DNA of 64,000 bases from CAWCWN01 sp963799245 (GTDB taxonomy: Bacteria > Chloroflexota > Ktedonobacteria > Ktedonobacterales > Ktedonobacteraceae), in contig CAWCWN010000005.1 of assembly GCA_963799245.1 (NCBI GenBank), positions 1 through 64,000 on the forward strand. The letters run 5' to 3'. The notes below the pieces were generated by a model. It did no database searches, had not been told where the DNA came from, and saw nothing but the letters and a program-made list of their open reading frames with translations. Positions within the stretch are counted from its first letter, which is position 1; the number at the start of each line of letters is the position of its first letter. The position numbers were made by a program, and so were the translations under genes. Positions 53,389 through 63,399 of this stretch are shown here, in pieces.

Positions 53389-55080
53389 ATGATGATGGAA
53401 ACGGTCCCGTCTGGTACCATCTTACACGGACGCTATCGCATCGAGCGTGTGCTGGGCAGTGGAGGCTTTGGTCATGTGTACTTGGCGTTAGATCTGAAAA
53501 CAAACCAGCAGTTTGCGATTAAAGAATATTTTGTCACCGGCGCAAGTGGGCAGGCCCAGCTCCAGCACGAAGCGCGGGTGCTCAGTCAGCTCCATCACCC
53601 CAATCTGCCGGCTTTTCACGAGGCCTTCAACGAACGCGGCCATTACTTTGTTGTATTAAGCTACATTGAAGGCAGCGACCTGACAGACCTCATCCGCATA
53701 GCGCGCCAACGCAACGAGCCGATACCGCTGATGCGTGTTTTAGGCTGGATTCTCTCGGTGTGTGACGCGGTTTATTTCCTGCATAATCAGTCGACACCGG
53801 TTATTCACCGCGATATTAAGCCCGACAACATCCGGATTACGCCGAGTGGCACGGCCATCCTGGTAGACCTGGGCAATGCCAAAGCTACGGCCGATGGGTC
53901 GCGTACATTATTCTTTATCCGCCACCAGGGTACGCCCGGTTATGCTCCCCAGGAACAATATCCAGGGGGCTCCGGCACCAACGCTCAGTCAGATGTATAC
54001 GCCCTTGGAGCTACCCTCTATTTCGCTCTCACCGCGCATGAACCACCCAGCGTCTCAAATCGCAATTCGGCGCTGCAGCAGGGGCTTCCCGATCTGCCGT
54101 CCCTGCAGGAACAGCTGGCCAATAACCCTCCCGCAGAGAGTGCGGAAAACCAGGCGGCCCGCCAGTTTAGATTAGGGGTCACCAAACCGACAAAACCTGC
54201 TCAGCGCCATATTCGCCACCTGGCTCAGCTTGGAATGCTGCCGCCGGAACTCCTTGAGCAACTGAACCACATCATCAGGCGCTCAATGCAGATGAAACAG
54301 AGAGATCGTTATCCTACTGTGGCTGAATTTAGAAGCGATCTGCGTAAAGTGCTGGAGGCATTGCCTCATGCCCAGTCACCAGATACGCCTTGGCAGCCCT
54401 CCCAACCTCAGCGGCCGGTCGACCCAAATAGCACGCAACCCGACCTGCCGATGCTCTATGAAACCATCGAAGCAGCCAAGGCCACATCGAACCAGGCGAA
54501 CCCTGCAAGCAGCAAATCTGTACAAACGGCTGCGCAACCACCGCCGCAGCCTGCACAAACACCTACCTGCCCGCGCTGCGGCGCCTCTCTTGTGAAAGCG
54601 GCCTCATTCTGCCCCAGTTGTGGCTCCGCCATCAACGCCATGCAGGCAAATGTCGCGACCCTAAAAGTATCAGGCGATAAAGTGCTACAGCAGGAACAGC
54701 CGCCTGCGCGTGATGCCAGATCAGACAGCGCCGCATTCAACAGGCGCCAGCCCCAGTCACAGCAGCCAGGCCAGCATAATAATCCGGTCGCCGTCGAACC
54801 CGAGGCAGCCGCTCATCCAGGCAGTCTACACCTAGCACAGGCCATGACACAGGTACAGGTGAAAGCGCCTGCCAACAATGCGCCGCCATCGCCGCCCGCT
54901 AATAACACGCCTCGCCTCAGTACACAGGTAAAGTTACTCCTCGTCGTGATCGCAGTTGTGATAGTACTGCTTATCATCATGATCCTGGCAATTCTCCTGA
55001 TCAGCCATGGCCATCTTCATACCCAGGCCGTGCATTATGTCGTACAGCAGGAAGGTCACGCCGGAGAAGGCCTGACCTGA
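53389..55080 (+). CDS. Ser/Thr protein kinase with zinc ribbon and C-terminal membrane anchor
   Basis: A 563-residue kinase: glycine loop VLGSGGFGHVYLA, AIKEY lysine, VIHRDIKPDNIRI catalytic loop, and ILVDLGNAK where DLG replaces DFG. The domain ends near residue 290. A proline/glutamine-rich linker carries a four-cysteine zinc ribbon (CPRCGASLVKAASFCPSCGS) and is followed by one transmembrane helix (LLLVVIAVVIVLLIIMILAI) and a short outer tail without a sensor. Start at 53389 is preferred; an upstream ATG at 53299 also has a G-rich site. Confidence 0.9.
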   Translation: MMMETVPSGTILHGRYRIERVLGSGGFGHVYLALDLKTNQQFAIKEYFVTGASGQAQLQHEARVLSQLHHPNLPAFHEAFNERGHYFVVLSYIEGSDLTDLIRIARQRNEPIPLMRVLGWILSVCDAVYFLHNQSTPVIHRDIKPDNIRITPSGTAILVDLGNAKATADGSRTLFFIRHQGTPGYAPQEQYPGGSGTNAQSDVYALGATLYFALTAHEPPSVSNRNSALQQGLPDLPSLQEQLANNPPAESAENQAARQFRLGVTKPTKPAQRHIRHLAQLGMLPPELLEQLNHIIRRSMQMKQRDRYPTVAEFRSDLRKVLEALPHAQSPDTPWQPSQPQRPVDPNSTQPDLPMLYETIEAAKATSNQANPASSKSVQTAAQPPPQPAQTPTCPRCGASLVKAASFCPSCGSAINAMQANVATLKVSGDKVLQQEQPPARDARSDSAAFNRRQPQSQQPGQHNNPVAVEPEAAAHPGSLHLAQAMTQVQVKAPANNAPPSPPANNTPRLSTQVKLLLVVIAVVIVLLIIMILAILLISHGHLHTQAVHYVVQQEGHAGEGLT

Positions 55081-55164
55081 AATGCGCGAACCCTCCTTTG
55101 CGCACAATCACAGACGGCCTACGGAGTCTTCAGTGGCCTGGTGACCATCCTACAGCGCCGCACA

Positions 55165-56246
55165 TCAACGCCACATCTCAGCCAGTGAACGGCGCACGCG
55201 ACCCAGCCAGGCGGGCAGTGTCGACGCCCAGGCCAGGCGCTCCATCACGTCGTCGATCAGGGCATCCTCGATACCGTGGGGAGTAAAAAAGAGATCGTCC
55301 AGGGGGCCATTCATGATGACAATGGGTGAAATCAGCAATAAAGCATCTCCCAGCAGCGAGGCTTCCTGGGGAGCGGGTGGATACACTGCAGCGTACGCTT
55401 CTAAGAAGCGACGAGCGCGCTCAGGGTCAAAGCCCCGTTTGACCAGTGGACGAGTCATGGCGCTGCTCGGTTGCCAGGCCAGGGCACTGAAATAGAAGAG
55501 CGCATACGCCAGCTCGATAACGCGCTTCTCCCAGCGGGATGCCTCCCAGTTGAGTACAGCCCGTACATTCTGAGGGTCAAAACGCAGGTTGAGGGCGTGA
55601 TAGTCTCCATGGATATGAAACTCCGGTAAGCCGCGCACAGCTCCGATTGAGACCATCGCAGATGGCAGCACTGCCTCCCAGATGTCGCACCAGTTTAAGA
55701 TGGCCGCTGTTAGAGCCTCTATCTCGCTCTCCTCAGCCCTGCTGCGGGCCAGGTTCAAATACCCCTGCACGACTCCACCAATATGCGCCTCCGACGGCCA
55801 GCGCTGTTGTGGCCCGGGGTAACTCCGTGAAACCTGGTGGATACTAGCAAGCATAGCGGCGGCCGCGTCGACCCACTGCAGGCTACGCGAGCCTGCAGTG
55901 CTGAAGCGCTCACCATCCGCCTCCTGTTCAAGCTCGAAGAAGTCTTCGCCAATCTGTACGGCGGCTTCCCCCCGGGGGTCAGCCAGAGTGAAGGGATGGG
56001 TATACCCGCCTGCTGCAGAAATTGGCGGAAAGCATAGCGATGAGCGGTATCTTCTGCAAGCATCCCTTCCGCTCGTTCACGCAGGATATAGTGCTGCCCG
56101 GCAATTTCAACACGCAGGCTCAGGCCTTGAGCGAGCTGCGGCTGTACAGGACCACGCTTGGTCCACTGGCTGACGCCGAAGGCCTGCATCACCTCGTGCA
56201 GATTCAGCAGGTCTTCCGCCTCGCCTCCAGGTACATAGTCATTCAT
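55165..56246 (-). CDS. Aminoglycoside-phosphotransferase-like (APH/choline kinase fold) protein, frameshifted
   Basis: The 5' frame reads AFGVSQWTKRGPVQPQLAQG, HYILRERAEGML and GIPIPSLWLT; the 3' frame reads EFHIHGDYHALNLRFDPQNVRAVLNWEASRWEKRVIELAYALFYF, which is the HGDYHxxN catalytic loop and metal D/N position (here NWE). The two join if one G is added to the run of six C (55968-55973, plus strand), giving TPGGEAAVQIGEDFFELEQE. The protein then has about 360 residues. The start overlaps the stop of the rhodanese gene (TGATG). Substrate unknown; real drug resistance cannot be claimed. Confidence 0.83.
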
Positions 56247-57154
56247 CAGGCGGAACCTGCTGGCCTGTCCTGCGGCGGCAGCGAGAGTTCAACCGGCAGA
56301 TCATGCCGCCGTCCCCACTCATTCCAGGAGCCATCATAATTGGTCAGTCTGGGATAGCCAAGCATAGCCAGGCTGAAAAGGACGGTTGTTGCGGCCACGC
56401 CCCCATTGCAGTAGGCGATGATATGGTCCTGTGGTGCTACGCCGAAGTCGGCAAACAAGCGGGCCATATCCTCATTGGCGCGAAACGAACCCGTGGCCGG
56501 GTCGATCAGCTCTTCGCGAGGAATACTCAACGCGCCAGGTATATGACCAGGCCGTCCATGACCACGAACTATCTCACCGCTATATTGTCCGCGCTCGCGC
56601 GCGTCTATAAGGGTTACACCCTGCTTGTCAAGATACGCCATGATATCCTCGGCGGTCGCGCGTAACTGTAGCTGGGGAACGGCCGTAAAAGTCGCGCCTG
56701 GATAGGTGGGCAGAGTAGTTTCCAGGGGCCGCTGCTCACGCAGCCATTTTTCGATGCCGCCATTGAGCACCACAACCTGGTCGTGGCCATAATAATTAAG
56801 GGCCCACCACAGGCGGGTTGCGAATTGAGAGGCCGGATGAGAATCATAGGTGACAACCAGATGCTGGTCGCCAATACCCAGCTTGCCCATAACCTCGCCA
56901 AAACGATCGGGCGCCGCAATCTGTGCCTCCACAGCCGCATCGTGGTCGACTATATCACTGCTCCAATCGATATAGACAGCGCCAGGTATATGCCCCTGCG
57001 CATATTCATCCCGCGCCCCCACATAGAGGGCCTCCTGCACTCCATCATGTTCGATTGTACGTACGTAGCCGCGCATATCCACGATGCGCAGGTGCGCGTC
57101 GTGCAAATGCTCGGCCAGCCAGGAGGTCTCCACTAGAAACTGGTGCCGATCCAT
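56246..57154 (-). CDS. sseA: Tandem-rhodanese sulfurtransferase (thiosulfate/3-mercaptopyruvate)
   Basis: A 302-residue protein of two rhodanese domains. The N-terminal one has the inactive TYDSHPASQFATRLWW, the C-terminal one the catalytic IIAYCNGGVAATT with the persulfide cysteine near 247 and ARERGQYSGEIVRGHGRPGHIPGAL. The CNGGVAAT loop resembles thiosulfate sulfurtransferases of the CRxGVTA type. Functions are cyanide detoxification and sulfur transfer. AGGAAGAAG precedes the start; it is coupled to the APH-like gene. Confidence 0.92.
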   Translation of the reverse strand: MDRHQFLVETSWLAEHLHDAHLRIVDMRGYVRTIEHDGVQEALYVGARDEYAQGHIPGAVYIDWSSDIVDHDAAVEAQIAAPDRFGEVMGKLGIGDQHLVVTYDSHPASQFATRLWWALNYYGHDQVVVLNGGIEKWLREQRPLETTLPTYPGATFTAVPQLQLRATAEDIMAYLDKQGVTLIDARERGQYSGEIVRGHGRPGHIPGALSIPREELIDPATGSFRANEDMARLFADFGVAPQDHIIAYCNGGVAATTVLFSLAMLGYPRLTNYDGSWNEWGRRHDLPVELSLPPQDRPAGSA

Positions 57155-57166
57155 AATTTCTTCTTC

Positions 57167-57706
57167 CTAGGAGAATAAGCTGGCCGCATCTGGATTATCG
57201 GTGCGCACAAAGTGGGCCGGGCTGCCAAACAGGCGCAATGGTGATACTTTCTCGATCACCAGTGATGAATTCGGGGTTTTGGTGGTGAAGTAGCGCTGTA
57301 CCGTCAGGCCTAGAGGACGCGCGAGTATCAAGGCGGTGGTCGCGGCCAGGATCACGTTATTGGCGTTATTATAGGGGCGGCGCATTTTTGCTACCGACAT
57401 GGCCGCAAGCCCGGTGAGCATACCTGATACCGCCAGGTTCGTACCGCAGCGCTCATGGATGGCGAGTTCCGGCTGCGAGGTACGCAGTAACGTCAGGGCC
57501 TCGCGCGCAGCAGGAAGAATGGCCTCGCTCGGCAGATCACCATAGACAAAAAAACCGATAGCGGTAGAGTTACCGGATAGACGCACATCTGGATATTTCC
57601 TACTCAGCAGTACGATGGTGGCATGCTCAAGGGCGTGATTTTGACGCACTGCGCTGCCTAATAAAAACTGTTGCGCTACGGCAACCAGGGGATTGATGGA
57701 ACCCAT
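57167..57706 (-). CDS. DUF6391-like membrane protein
   Basis: A 179-residue protein beginning with a segment containing RQNHALEHATIVLLSRKYPD, the NHALEHAT motif that marks DUF6391 of Chloroflexota and cyanobacteria. Two hydrophobic segments (about 95-108 and 120-138) follow. HALEHA resembles a metal-binding HxxxH, but no enzyme activity is known. AGGAAGGA lies upstream. Confidence 0.72.
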   Translation of the reverse strand: MGSINPLVAVAQQFLLGSAVRQNHALEHATIVLLSRKYPDVRLSGNSTAIGFFVYGDLPSEAILPAAREALTLLRTSQPELAIHERCGTNLAVSGMLTGLAAMSVAKMRRPYNNANNVILAATTALILARPLGLTVQRYFTTKTPNSSLVIEKVSPLRLFGSPAHFVRTDNPDAASLFS

Positions 57707-57729
57707 CAGTAAAGTCCTTCCTCTTATTA

Positions 57730-59169
57730 TCAGTAGGTAGTATTAAACACGACTGTCTCGTCCCCGAAATTGATGACGTCGCCGTCATTCAGGGCAAGCG
57801 GTTGATTCACACGCATACCGTTGACAAGCGTCCCATTGGCACTCTGCAAATCTTCGATAAACCAACGACCATTATTAAACCAGAGGCGCGCATGGCGACG
57901 CGAGACTGTGCGTCCTGAAATTACAAGGTCGTTGCCATTGGTACGGCCTATTGTCGTGACGTCCTGGTGGAAGAGGTACGAACGACTCCCCGCGGAACCA
58001 TTTTGAATGGTCAGGCGCGCGAGTACCGGACGCCCGTTCGGGCCCATAAAACGGTCAGAGGTCGCGCCTTTATCAGAGAGTTCATAGCCACAGGCTGTAC
58101 AGAACAGGCGGGTACTCGGATTGGAAGCACCGCAGCGGAAACAGGGCAATGTGACCAGTGATGGTGCATTATACACACCCGAAACCTGTGCCTGCGCCGC
58201 AGAGCCGGGCATATTCTCCTGGCCTCCATTCCCTCCCGGCAGAACCCTGACATCCGCCTGCGGCACGAGCTGGGGCATGGCCGAGGACACGCCTGGCCGC
58301 CAGCGCGCGGGCATCGAGAGCTGGGACGCCGTCAGGGCACTCGTCAGGGCAATAATCAGTTCGTCAGTTGTCTGGTAACGATCCCCCGGGGCCTTGGCAG
58401 TCATTCTCAACACAACCCGTTCAATGGCTGCGGGCACACCGGCCATGCGCATCCACTCAACCGGGATCGGGTCATTGAGGTGCTTGACCGTAATGGTCAG
58501 CGGGTTGTCAGCGGTAAATGGTACGCGGCCAGTTAAGCAGTGAAACAAAACGATGCCGAGCGAGTAGATATCGCTGCGGCGATCCACCGAGCCGCCAGTC
58601 CCCTGCTCTGGCGACATATATTGCGGCGTACCGATACCCGTGCCGACACGCGTAAGATTGGTTGTTCCTTCAAGGATTTTGGCGATGCCGAAATCAGAGA
58701 GCAGGAGATAGCCATCTTTGCGCAGCAGCATATTGGCGGGCTTGACATCACGGTGAACAATGCCATTATTATGAGCGCAGTTCAGACCTTCGGAGGCCTG
58801 AATCATATAGTCCACCGCCTCGACAACCGGCAGAGCTCGCTTCAAACGGTCCTTGAGCGTGCCGCCATCTACGTATTCCATCACGATATAGGTGACGTTG
58901 TCCTGTTCGCCAAAATCATGGATCTGCAGAATATTGGGATGCACCAGCCGGGCAACCGCGCGCGCCTCCTGGGTAAACCGCTTGACGAAAACCGGATCAC
59001 GCGCATGATATGCAGGTAACACCTTGATTGCGACATAGCGATCAAGGTTGGGTTGATAGGCTTTGAAAACGGTGGCCATGCCGCCCGCACCGATACGCTC
59101 GACGATACGAAACTGGCCCAACGACCTGCCGACCAGCGCGTTCACATCGTCGTTTTTCCCCTGCTGCAT
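57730..59169 (-). CDS. Ser/Thr protein kinase with zinc ribbon and FHA domain
   Basis: A 479-residue kinase. Residues 15-275 are the kinase: RIGAGGMATVFKAYQ, VAIKVLP, VHRDVKPANML, SDFGIAK, GTPQYMSPEQ. Then a zinc ribbon (CFRCGASNPSTRLFCTACGY) and a C-terminal FHA domain (TIGRTNGNDLVISGRTVSRRHARL, DLQSANGTLVNGMRV) that binds phosphothreonine. No transmembrane segment. It is a self-contained phospho-relay unit, probably auto-phosphorylating and docking partners. Confidence 0.93.
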   Translation of the reverse strand: MQQGKNDDVNALVGRSLGQFRIVERIGAGGMATVFKAYQPNLDRYVAIKVLPAYHARDPVFVKRFTQEARAVARLVHPNILQIHDFGEQDNVTYIVMEYVDGGTLKDRLKRALPVVEAVDYMIQASEGLNCAHNNGIVHRDVKPANMLLRKDGYLLLSDFGIAKILEGTTNLTRVGTGIGTPQYMSPEQGTGGSVDRRSDIYSLGIVLFHCLTGRVPFTADNPLTITVKHLNDPIPVEWMRMAGVPAAIERVVLRMTAKAPGDRYQTTDELIIALTSALTASQLSMPARWRPGVSSAMPQLVPQADVRVLPGGNGGQENMPGSAAQAQVSGVYNAPSLVTLPCFRCGASNPSTRLFCTACGYELSDKGATSDRFMGPNGRPVLARLTIQNGSAGSRSYLFHQDVTTIGRTNGNDLVISGRTVSRRHARLWFNNGRWFIEDLQSANGTLVNGMRVNQPLALNDGDVINFGDETVVFNTTY

Positions 59170-59261
59170 AGTACGAGGTCTCTCCCTTTAGTCCTGCCAT
59201 CAGATATGTTCATCCTGATTATACAGATATAAACCGCCCCTGTCGAGTGCATGCTTGCTCG

Positions 59262-60569
59262 TCAGCCTTCCAGGAGCAGTGTTTCAGGATCCTCCACCAG
59301 TTCCTTGACACGCACCAGAAACTGCACAGCTTCTCGACCATCGACAATGCGGTGATCGTAGGAGAGAGCCACGTACATCATCGGTCGGATGACCACCTGG
59401 CCATTCAGTGCGATGGGACGCTGCTCAATTTTATGCATCCCCAGGATACCAACCTGCGGCGCATTCAAAATTGGAGTGGAGAGCAGCGAGCCGAAAATCC
59501 CGCCATTGGTGATCGTAAAGGTACCACCCTGCAGCTCGCTCAGGGCCAGGGTATTTGCACGAGCCTTCTGCGCCAGTTCAGCAATCTCGCGCTCGATTGC
59601 GGCAAAGCTCTTGCGGTCAGCATCGCGCAGCACAGGCACAACCAGGCCCTCCTCGGCCCCTACGGCAATACCTATGTCATAGTAACGCTTGAGAATCATT
59701 TCGTTGCCAGAAATCTCCGCGTTCACGCGCGGAAAGGCTTTCAACGCGCCCACCACGGCCCTGGTAAAAAATGACATGAAGCCCAGTGGGATATTATGCC
59801 GCTCCTTGAAGCTCTCCTTGCGGCGAGCGCGTACCTCCATGACCGCGCTCATATCAATCTCATTAAAGGTGGTGAGCATTGCAGCTGTGTGCTGTGCCTC
59901 AACCAGGCGTTGCGCAATAGTCAGGCGGCGGCGCGAGAGCCGCACGCGCTCCTCGTGGCCACCAGGCTGAGAGGCGGCCGCAGCGCCAGCGGCGGGTCTT
60001 ACCTGCGGGGCTGCCGGAGACGGCTGCTGCGCCAGCCTTTGCACCGGGCTTGTCGGCTGGCTGCTCTCCTCGATATAGCTGATGACATCATCTTTTGTAA
60101 TGCGCCCATGCGAACTGCTCCCTCTGACTCGGGAGAGGTCTACGTTATTCTCGGCGGCAATGCGGCGAGCCAGAGGCGAGGGAGGCCTCTGGTCGTCGCT
60201 TGCCGGTCGTACATCCGCCAGCGCGCCGGAATTGGCCCGGCCGGCATTGAGGCTCCTTCCATCTTTCACCGCCTGGGCAGAAGCGCTCTGCGCCTCGCTT
60301 CTGGTGGCCGGGACGGCTTTAGTAGCTGCGGTCGCTTCGCCAATTTCGCCCAGGACCTCGCCAACGGAAACCGTATCACCCTCATGCCTGCTAATCTTTT
60401 GCAAAACACCATCTTGTTCGGCGCTCACTTCAACATTGACCTTATCGGTCTCCAGTTCCACCAGCATCTCGCCCTGGCGCACCACGTCACCCTCGGATTT
60501 GAGCCACGTGGCTATGACGGCGTCAACGATCGATTCTCCCATCGATGGAACCCGTATTTCAGCGGACAT
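59262..60569 (-). CDS. sucB: 2-oxoglutarate dehydrogenase E2, dihydrolipoyl succinyltransferase
   Basis: E2 of the 2-oxoglutarate dehydrogenase complex. An N-terminal lipoyl domain carries ELETDKVNVEV with the lipoylated lysine at 43; the peripheral E1/E3-binding domain is SPLARRIAAENNVDLSRVRGSSSHGRITKDDV; the acyltransferase core has the catalytic SYDHRIVDGREA near the end. The start at 60569 overlaps the end of sucA by 11 bases and has GGAGGGAA. Length 435 is normal. The E3 gene is not in the window. Confidence 0.94.
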   Translation of the reverse strand: MSAEIRVPSMGESIVDAVIATWLKSEGDVVRQGEMLVELETDKVNVEVSAEQDGVLQKISRHEGDTVSVGEVLGEIGEATAATKAVPATRSEAQSASAQAVKDGRSLNAGRANSGALADVRPASDDQRPPSPLARRIAAENNVDLSRVRGSSSHGRITKDDVISYIEESSQPTSPVQRLAQQPSPAAPQVRPAAGAAAASQPGGHEERVRLSRRRLTIAQRLVEAQHTAAMLTTFNEIDMSAVMEVRARRKESFKERHNIPLGFMSFFTRAVVGALKAFPRVNAEISGNEMILKRYYDIGIAVGAEEGLVVPVLRDADRKSFAAIEREIAELAQKARANTLALSELQGGTFTITNGGIFGSLLSTPILNAPQVGILGMHKIEQRPIALNGQVVIRPMMYVALSYDHRIVDGREAVQFLVRVKELVEDPETLLLEG

Positions 60570-63399
60570 TCTTCCCTCCGTGTTCTTTAATCGCTGTTGC
60601 CAATGCCTCGCGTAGGATCTGCTCCTGCTCAGCGATAAACAGGTCCATAAACCCCGCAGCGGGGCTCGCCCGGTCGGGGCGGGCAATCAAACTCAACTTG
60701 AGACGCTCATCCAGCAGGGAGGAGAGATGGGGAGAGATATATGCCCAGGCCCCCATATTGCGAGGCTCTTCCTGTACCCAGGAAATTGTATGCAGGTTGG
60801 GATAGTTCGCCAGCACGGTGCGCAGTTCGCCAGCAGGGAAGGGATACAACATCTCGACCCGCACGATGGCCAGGTCTTCGGCCTCTGCTCGTTTCTCATG
60901 GGCGAAGAGATCGATGGCGATCTTGCCACTACACAGCACCAGTCTCCTGATATCGTCGACATGAGCCAGGGCCCTTTGATCGTCAATGACAGGCTGGAAG
61001 GCGCCTTCCGTCAGCTCATCCAGCGTCGAGGAGGCCAGAGTATGGCGCAGCAGACTCTTTGGCGACATGATAATCAGCGGCCTTGGAGCGCGACTGAGAG
61101 AAAAGGCCTGCTGGCGGAGCAAGTGGAAGTATTGCGCCGCGCTCGTACAATTCGCGATGCGCCAGTTGTCCTGAGCAGCCAGCTGCAGGTAACGCTCCAG
61201 GCGCGCGCTGGAATGCTCCGGACCCTGGCCTTCATACCCATGCGGCAGCAGCATAACCAGGGCTGACTGCTGCTTCCACTTGGCGCGCCCCGAGGCAATA
61301 AACTGATCTATAATTACCTGGGCCGCGTTGGCAAAATCGCCGAACTGGGCCTCCCATAAGACCAGCGCTTCGGGAGCGCGCACACTATAGCCGTATTCAA
61401 AGCCGAGTGCGGCGGCCTCGCTCAGGGGGCTATTATAGATGGAAAACGCGGCCTGCGCCGCGGAGATGTGCTGCAGCGGAACATAGGTTTCATTGTGCTG
61501 GTCGTGCAGCACAGCATGGCGATGGCTAAAGGTGCCGCGCTCGACATCCTGGCCGCTCAGGCGGATGGGCGTGCCTTCCGCCAGGATTGAGGCGAATGCC
61601 AGGGCCTCGGCCTGCCCCCAGTCAATACCGCCCTGCGGACCAAGCGTGGCCGCACGGCGCTGCAGCAGGCGCGCCAGCTTGGGATGAGGTGTAAAGCCCG
61701 CGGGCCACGTCAGCAGCTCATTGTTAAAAGTGATCAACTGCTCGGCCATGACATGCAGCACTCTTTCCTCCTCCTCCTCGTAGCCGCCATTGACCTCGTT
61801 CTGCTCATCCGGGTCCTGATAGTCGCTGCCATCGGCTTCGCGCTTGGCCTGTTCCAGCACAGCAAAGGCGTTCTTCACCATGGCGTCGACTTCGACCTGC
61901 GTCAGAACGCCTTTTTCCACTAGCTGGCGCGCATACAGTTCGCGCACCGTAGGATGGCTGCGCACGATTTCGTACATACGCGGTTGTGTAAAGGCAGGCT
62001 CATCTCCCTCATTATGCCCCCAGCGACGATAGCCCACAAGGTCGATCAGGATATCTTTGTCGAAATGATCCCGGAAGGCATGCGCCAGGCGCACCGCAGT
62101 CAGGCAGGCATCCGGGTCGTCGGCATTCACATGTATGATGGGAATCTCGAAGCCCTTTGCCAGGTCACTGGCGAAGTGCGTTGAGCGGCTATCCTCCGGT
62201 TCAGTGGTGAAACCTAACTGGTTGTTCAGGATAATATGGATGGTTCCCCCAACCCAGTAACCATGCAGGCGCCACAGGTTGAGCGTTTCAGCGACAACAC
62301 CCTCACCCGGAAAGGCCGCGTCGCCATGGATAAGCACTGGCAAGGCATAATCCACATCCTGTAGAGGTTCGCGCGCCACTTTGGAGACCTCCTGCGCGGC
62401 GCGCGCCATGCCCGCGATTACCGGGTTGACGAACTCCAGGTGACTTGGATTAGGGGCCAGAACGATTTTCAGGTCAACCGAGGCCCCTTCTCCCAGGATA
62501 TGCTCTGCGCCCAGGTGGTACTTGACATCACCCGTCCAACCATAACCAAAGCTGTCCGTCAGAGGCACGCCTGCCTCGTGTTTAGAGTGGCTAAACTCGG
62601 CGAGAATAGCCTGATAGGACTTACCCAGCACATGCGCCAGCACGTTGAGTCGCCCGCGATGAGCCATGCCGACAATGACCTCATGCGTCCCGGATTCGAT
62701 GGCATCGCTAACAAGCTCATCGAGCATGGGAACCAGCGCATCGTTGCCCTCCAGTGAGAAGCGTTTCTGGCCTGGAAACGTCTGGTGGAGATAGCGCTCA
62801 AACACCTCGACCTGCGTCAGGCGCTGGAGCAGCTGATGACTGGCGGCCGGCCCCCGCTTTTCTCGATACAGGTACAGTCCTACCGCATCGCGCAGCCAGC
62901 CGCGCTCAACCGGAGACTTCACCTGGTCAAATTCATAGCTTAGCGTGCCAGAATACATGGCCCGCAGGGTGTTAATAGCCGCGAGCGCATTACTCGCACC
63001 TTCAGCGGAATGGCCGCCCACGACATCGGGTGGGAGAGCAGCCAGATCATCATCTGTAATGCCATGGGTCGCGGGCAAAAGTGCCGGATCATCCAGCGGT
63101 TCGGAGCCCAGGGGATCGAGATGGGCAGCCAGATGCCCGCGCTCCCGGATAGAGTGGGCAAGAGCCCAGGCCGCGACGATTTTGGAGACCTGCGGCGCGG
63201 AGACGCTATCAGCTTGCGGCAGCTTCTGTCGCGCCGGGGAGGACAGTTGCGAACTCTGTTGCTCCGCCTGTGGGGCTGACCATGTAGCAAAAACGGCGCG
63301 TGTTTCAGCATCTACGCTGTTGGGATCTTGCAGGTATCGTTCATATAAGTCCAGGACATAGCCAGCATTGGGTCCATAAAATCTTTCAAGGTCGTACAT
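60559..63399 (-). CDS. sucA: 2-oxoglutarate dehydrogenase E1, thiamine-diphosphate dependent
   Basis: A 946-residue decarboxylase. N-terminal YVLDLYERYLQDPNSVD matches the helical E2-interaction motif, AMVGMAHRGRLNVL-like (here IVGMAHRGRLNVLAHVLGKS) and GDVKYHLG are thiamine-diphosphate and substrate-site motifs, HVNADDPDACLTAVRLA and YRRWGHNEGDEPAFTQP follow, and LPHGYEGQGPEHSSARLERYLQ and VQEEPRNMGAWAYI are in the transketolase C-terminal part. AAGGAAG precedes the start. It heads the sucAB operon. Confidence 0.95.
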   Translation of the reverse strand: MYDLERFYGPNAGYVLDLYERYLQDPNSVDAETRAVFATWSAPQAEQQSSQLSSPARQKLPQADSVSAPQVSKIVAAWALAHSIRERGHLAAHLDPLGSEPLDDPALLPATHGITDDDLAALPPDVVGGHSAEGASNALAAINTLRAMYSGTLSYEFDQVKSPVERGWLRDAVGLYLYREKRGPAASHQLLQRLTQVEVFERYLHQTFPGQKRFSLEGNDALVPMLDELVSDAIESGTHEVIVGMAHRGRLNVLAHVLGKSYQAILAEFSHSKHEAGVPLTDSFGYGWTGDVKYHLGAEHILGEGASVDLKIVLAPNPSHLEFVNPVIAGMARAAQEVSKVAREPLQDVDYALPVLIHGDAAFPGEGVVAETLNLWRLHGYWVGGTIHIILNNQLGFTTEPEDSRSTHFASDLAKGFEIPIIHVNADDPDACLTAVRLAHAFRDHFDKDILIDLVGYRRWGHNEGDEPAFTQPRMYEIVRSHPTVRELYARQLVEKGVLTQVEVDAMVKNAFAVLEQAKREADGSDYQDPDEQNEVNGGYEEEEERVLHVMAEQLITFNNELLTWPAGFTPHPKLARLLQRRAATLGPQGGIDWGQAEALAFASILAEGTPIRLSGQDVERGTFSHRHAVLHDQHNETYVPLQHISAAQAAFSIYNSPLSEAAALGFEYGYSVRAPEALVLWEAQFGDFANAAQVIIDQFIASGRAKWKQQSALVMLLPHGYEGQGPEHSSARLERYLQLAAQDNWRIANCTSAAQYFHLLRQQAFSLSRAPRPLIIMSPKSLLRHTLASSTLDELTEGAFQPVIDDQRALAHVDDIRRLVLCSGKIAIDLFAHEKRAEAEDLAIVRVEMLYPFPAGELRTVLANYPNLHTISWVQEEPRNMGAWAYISPHLSSLLDERLKLSLIARPDRASPAAGFMDLFIAEQEQILREALATAIKEHGGKNVR

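Noticed and set aside
55165..56246. Antibiotic-resistance gene
   Set aside because: The APH fold is shared by many small-molecule and protein kinases; no resistance subtype motif is evident.
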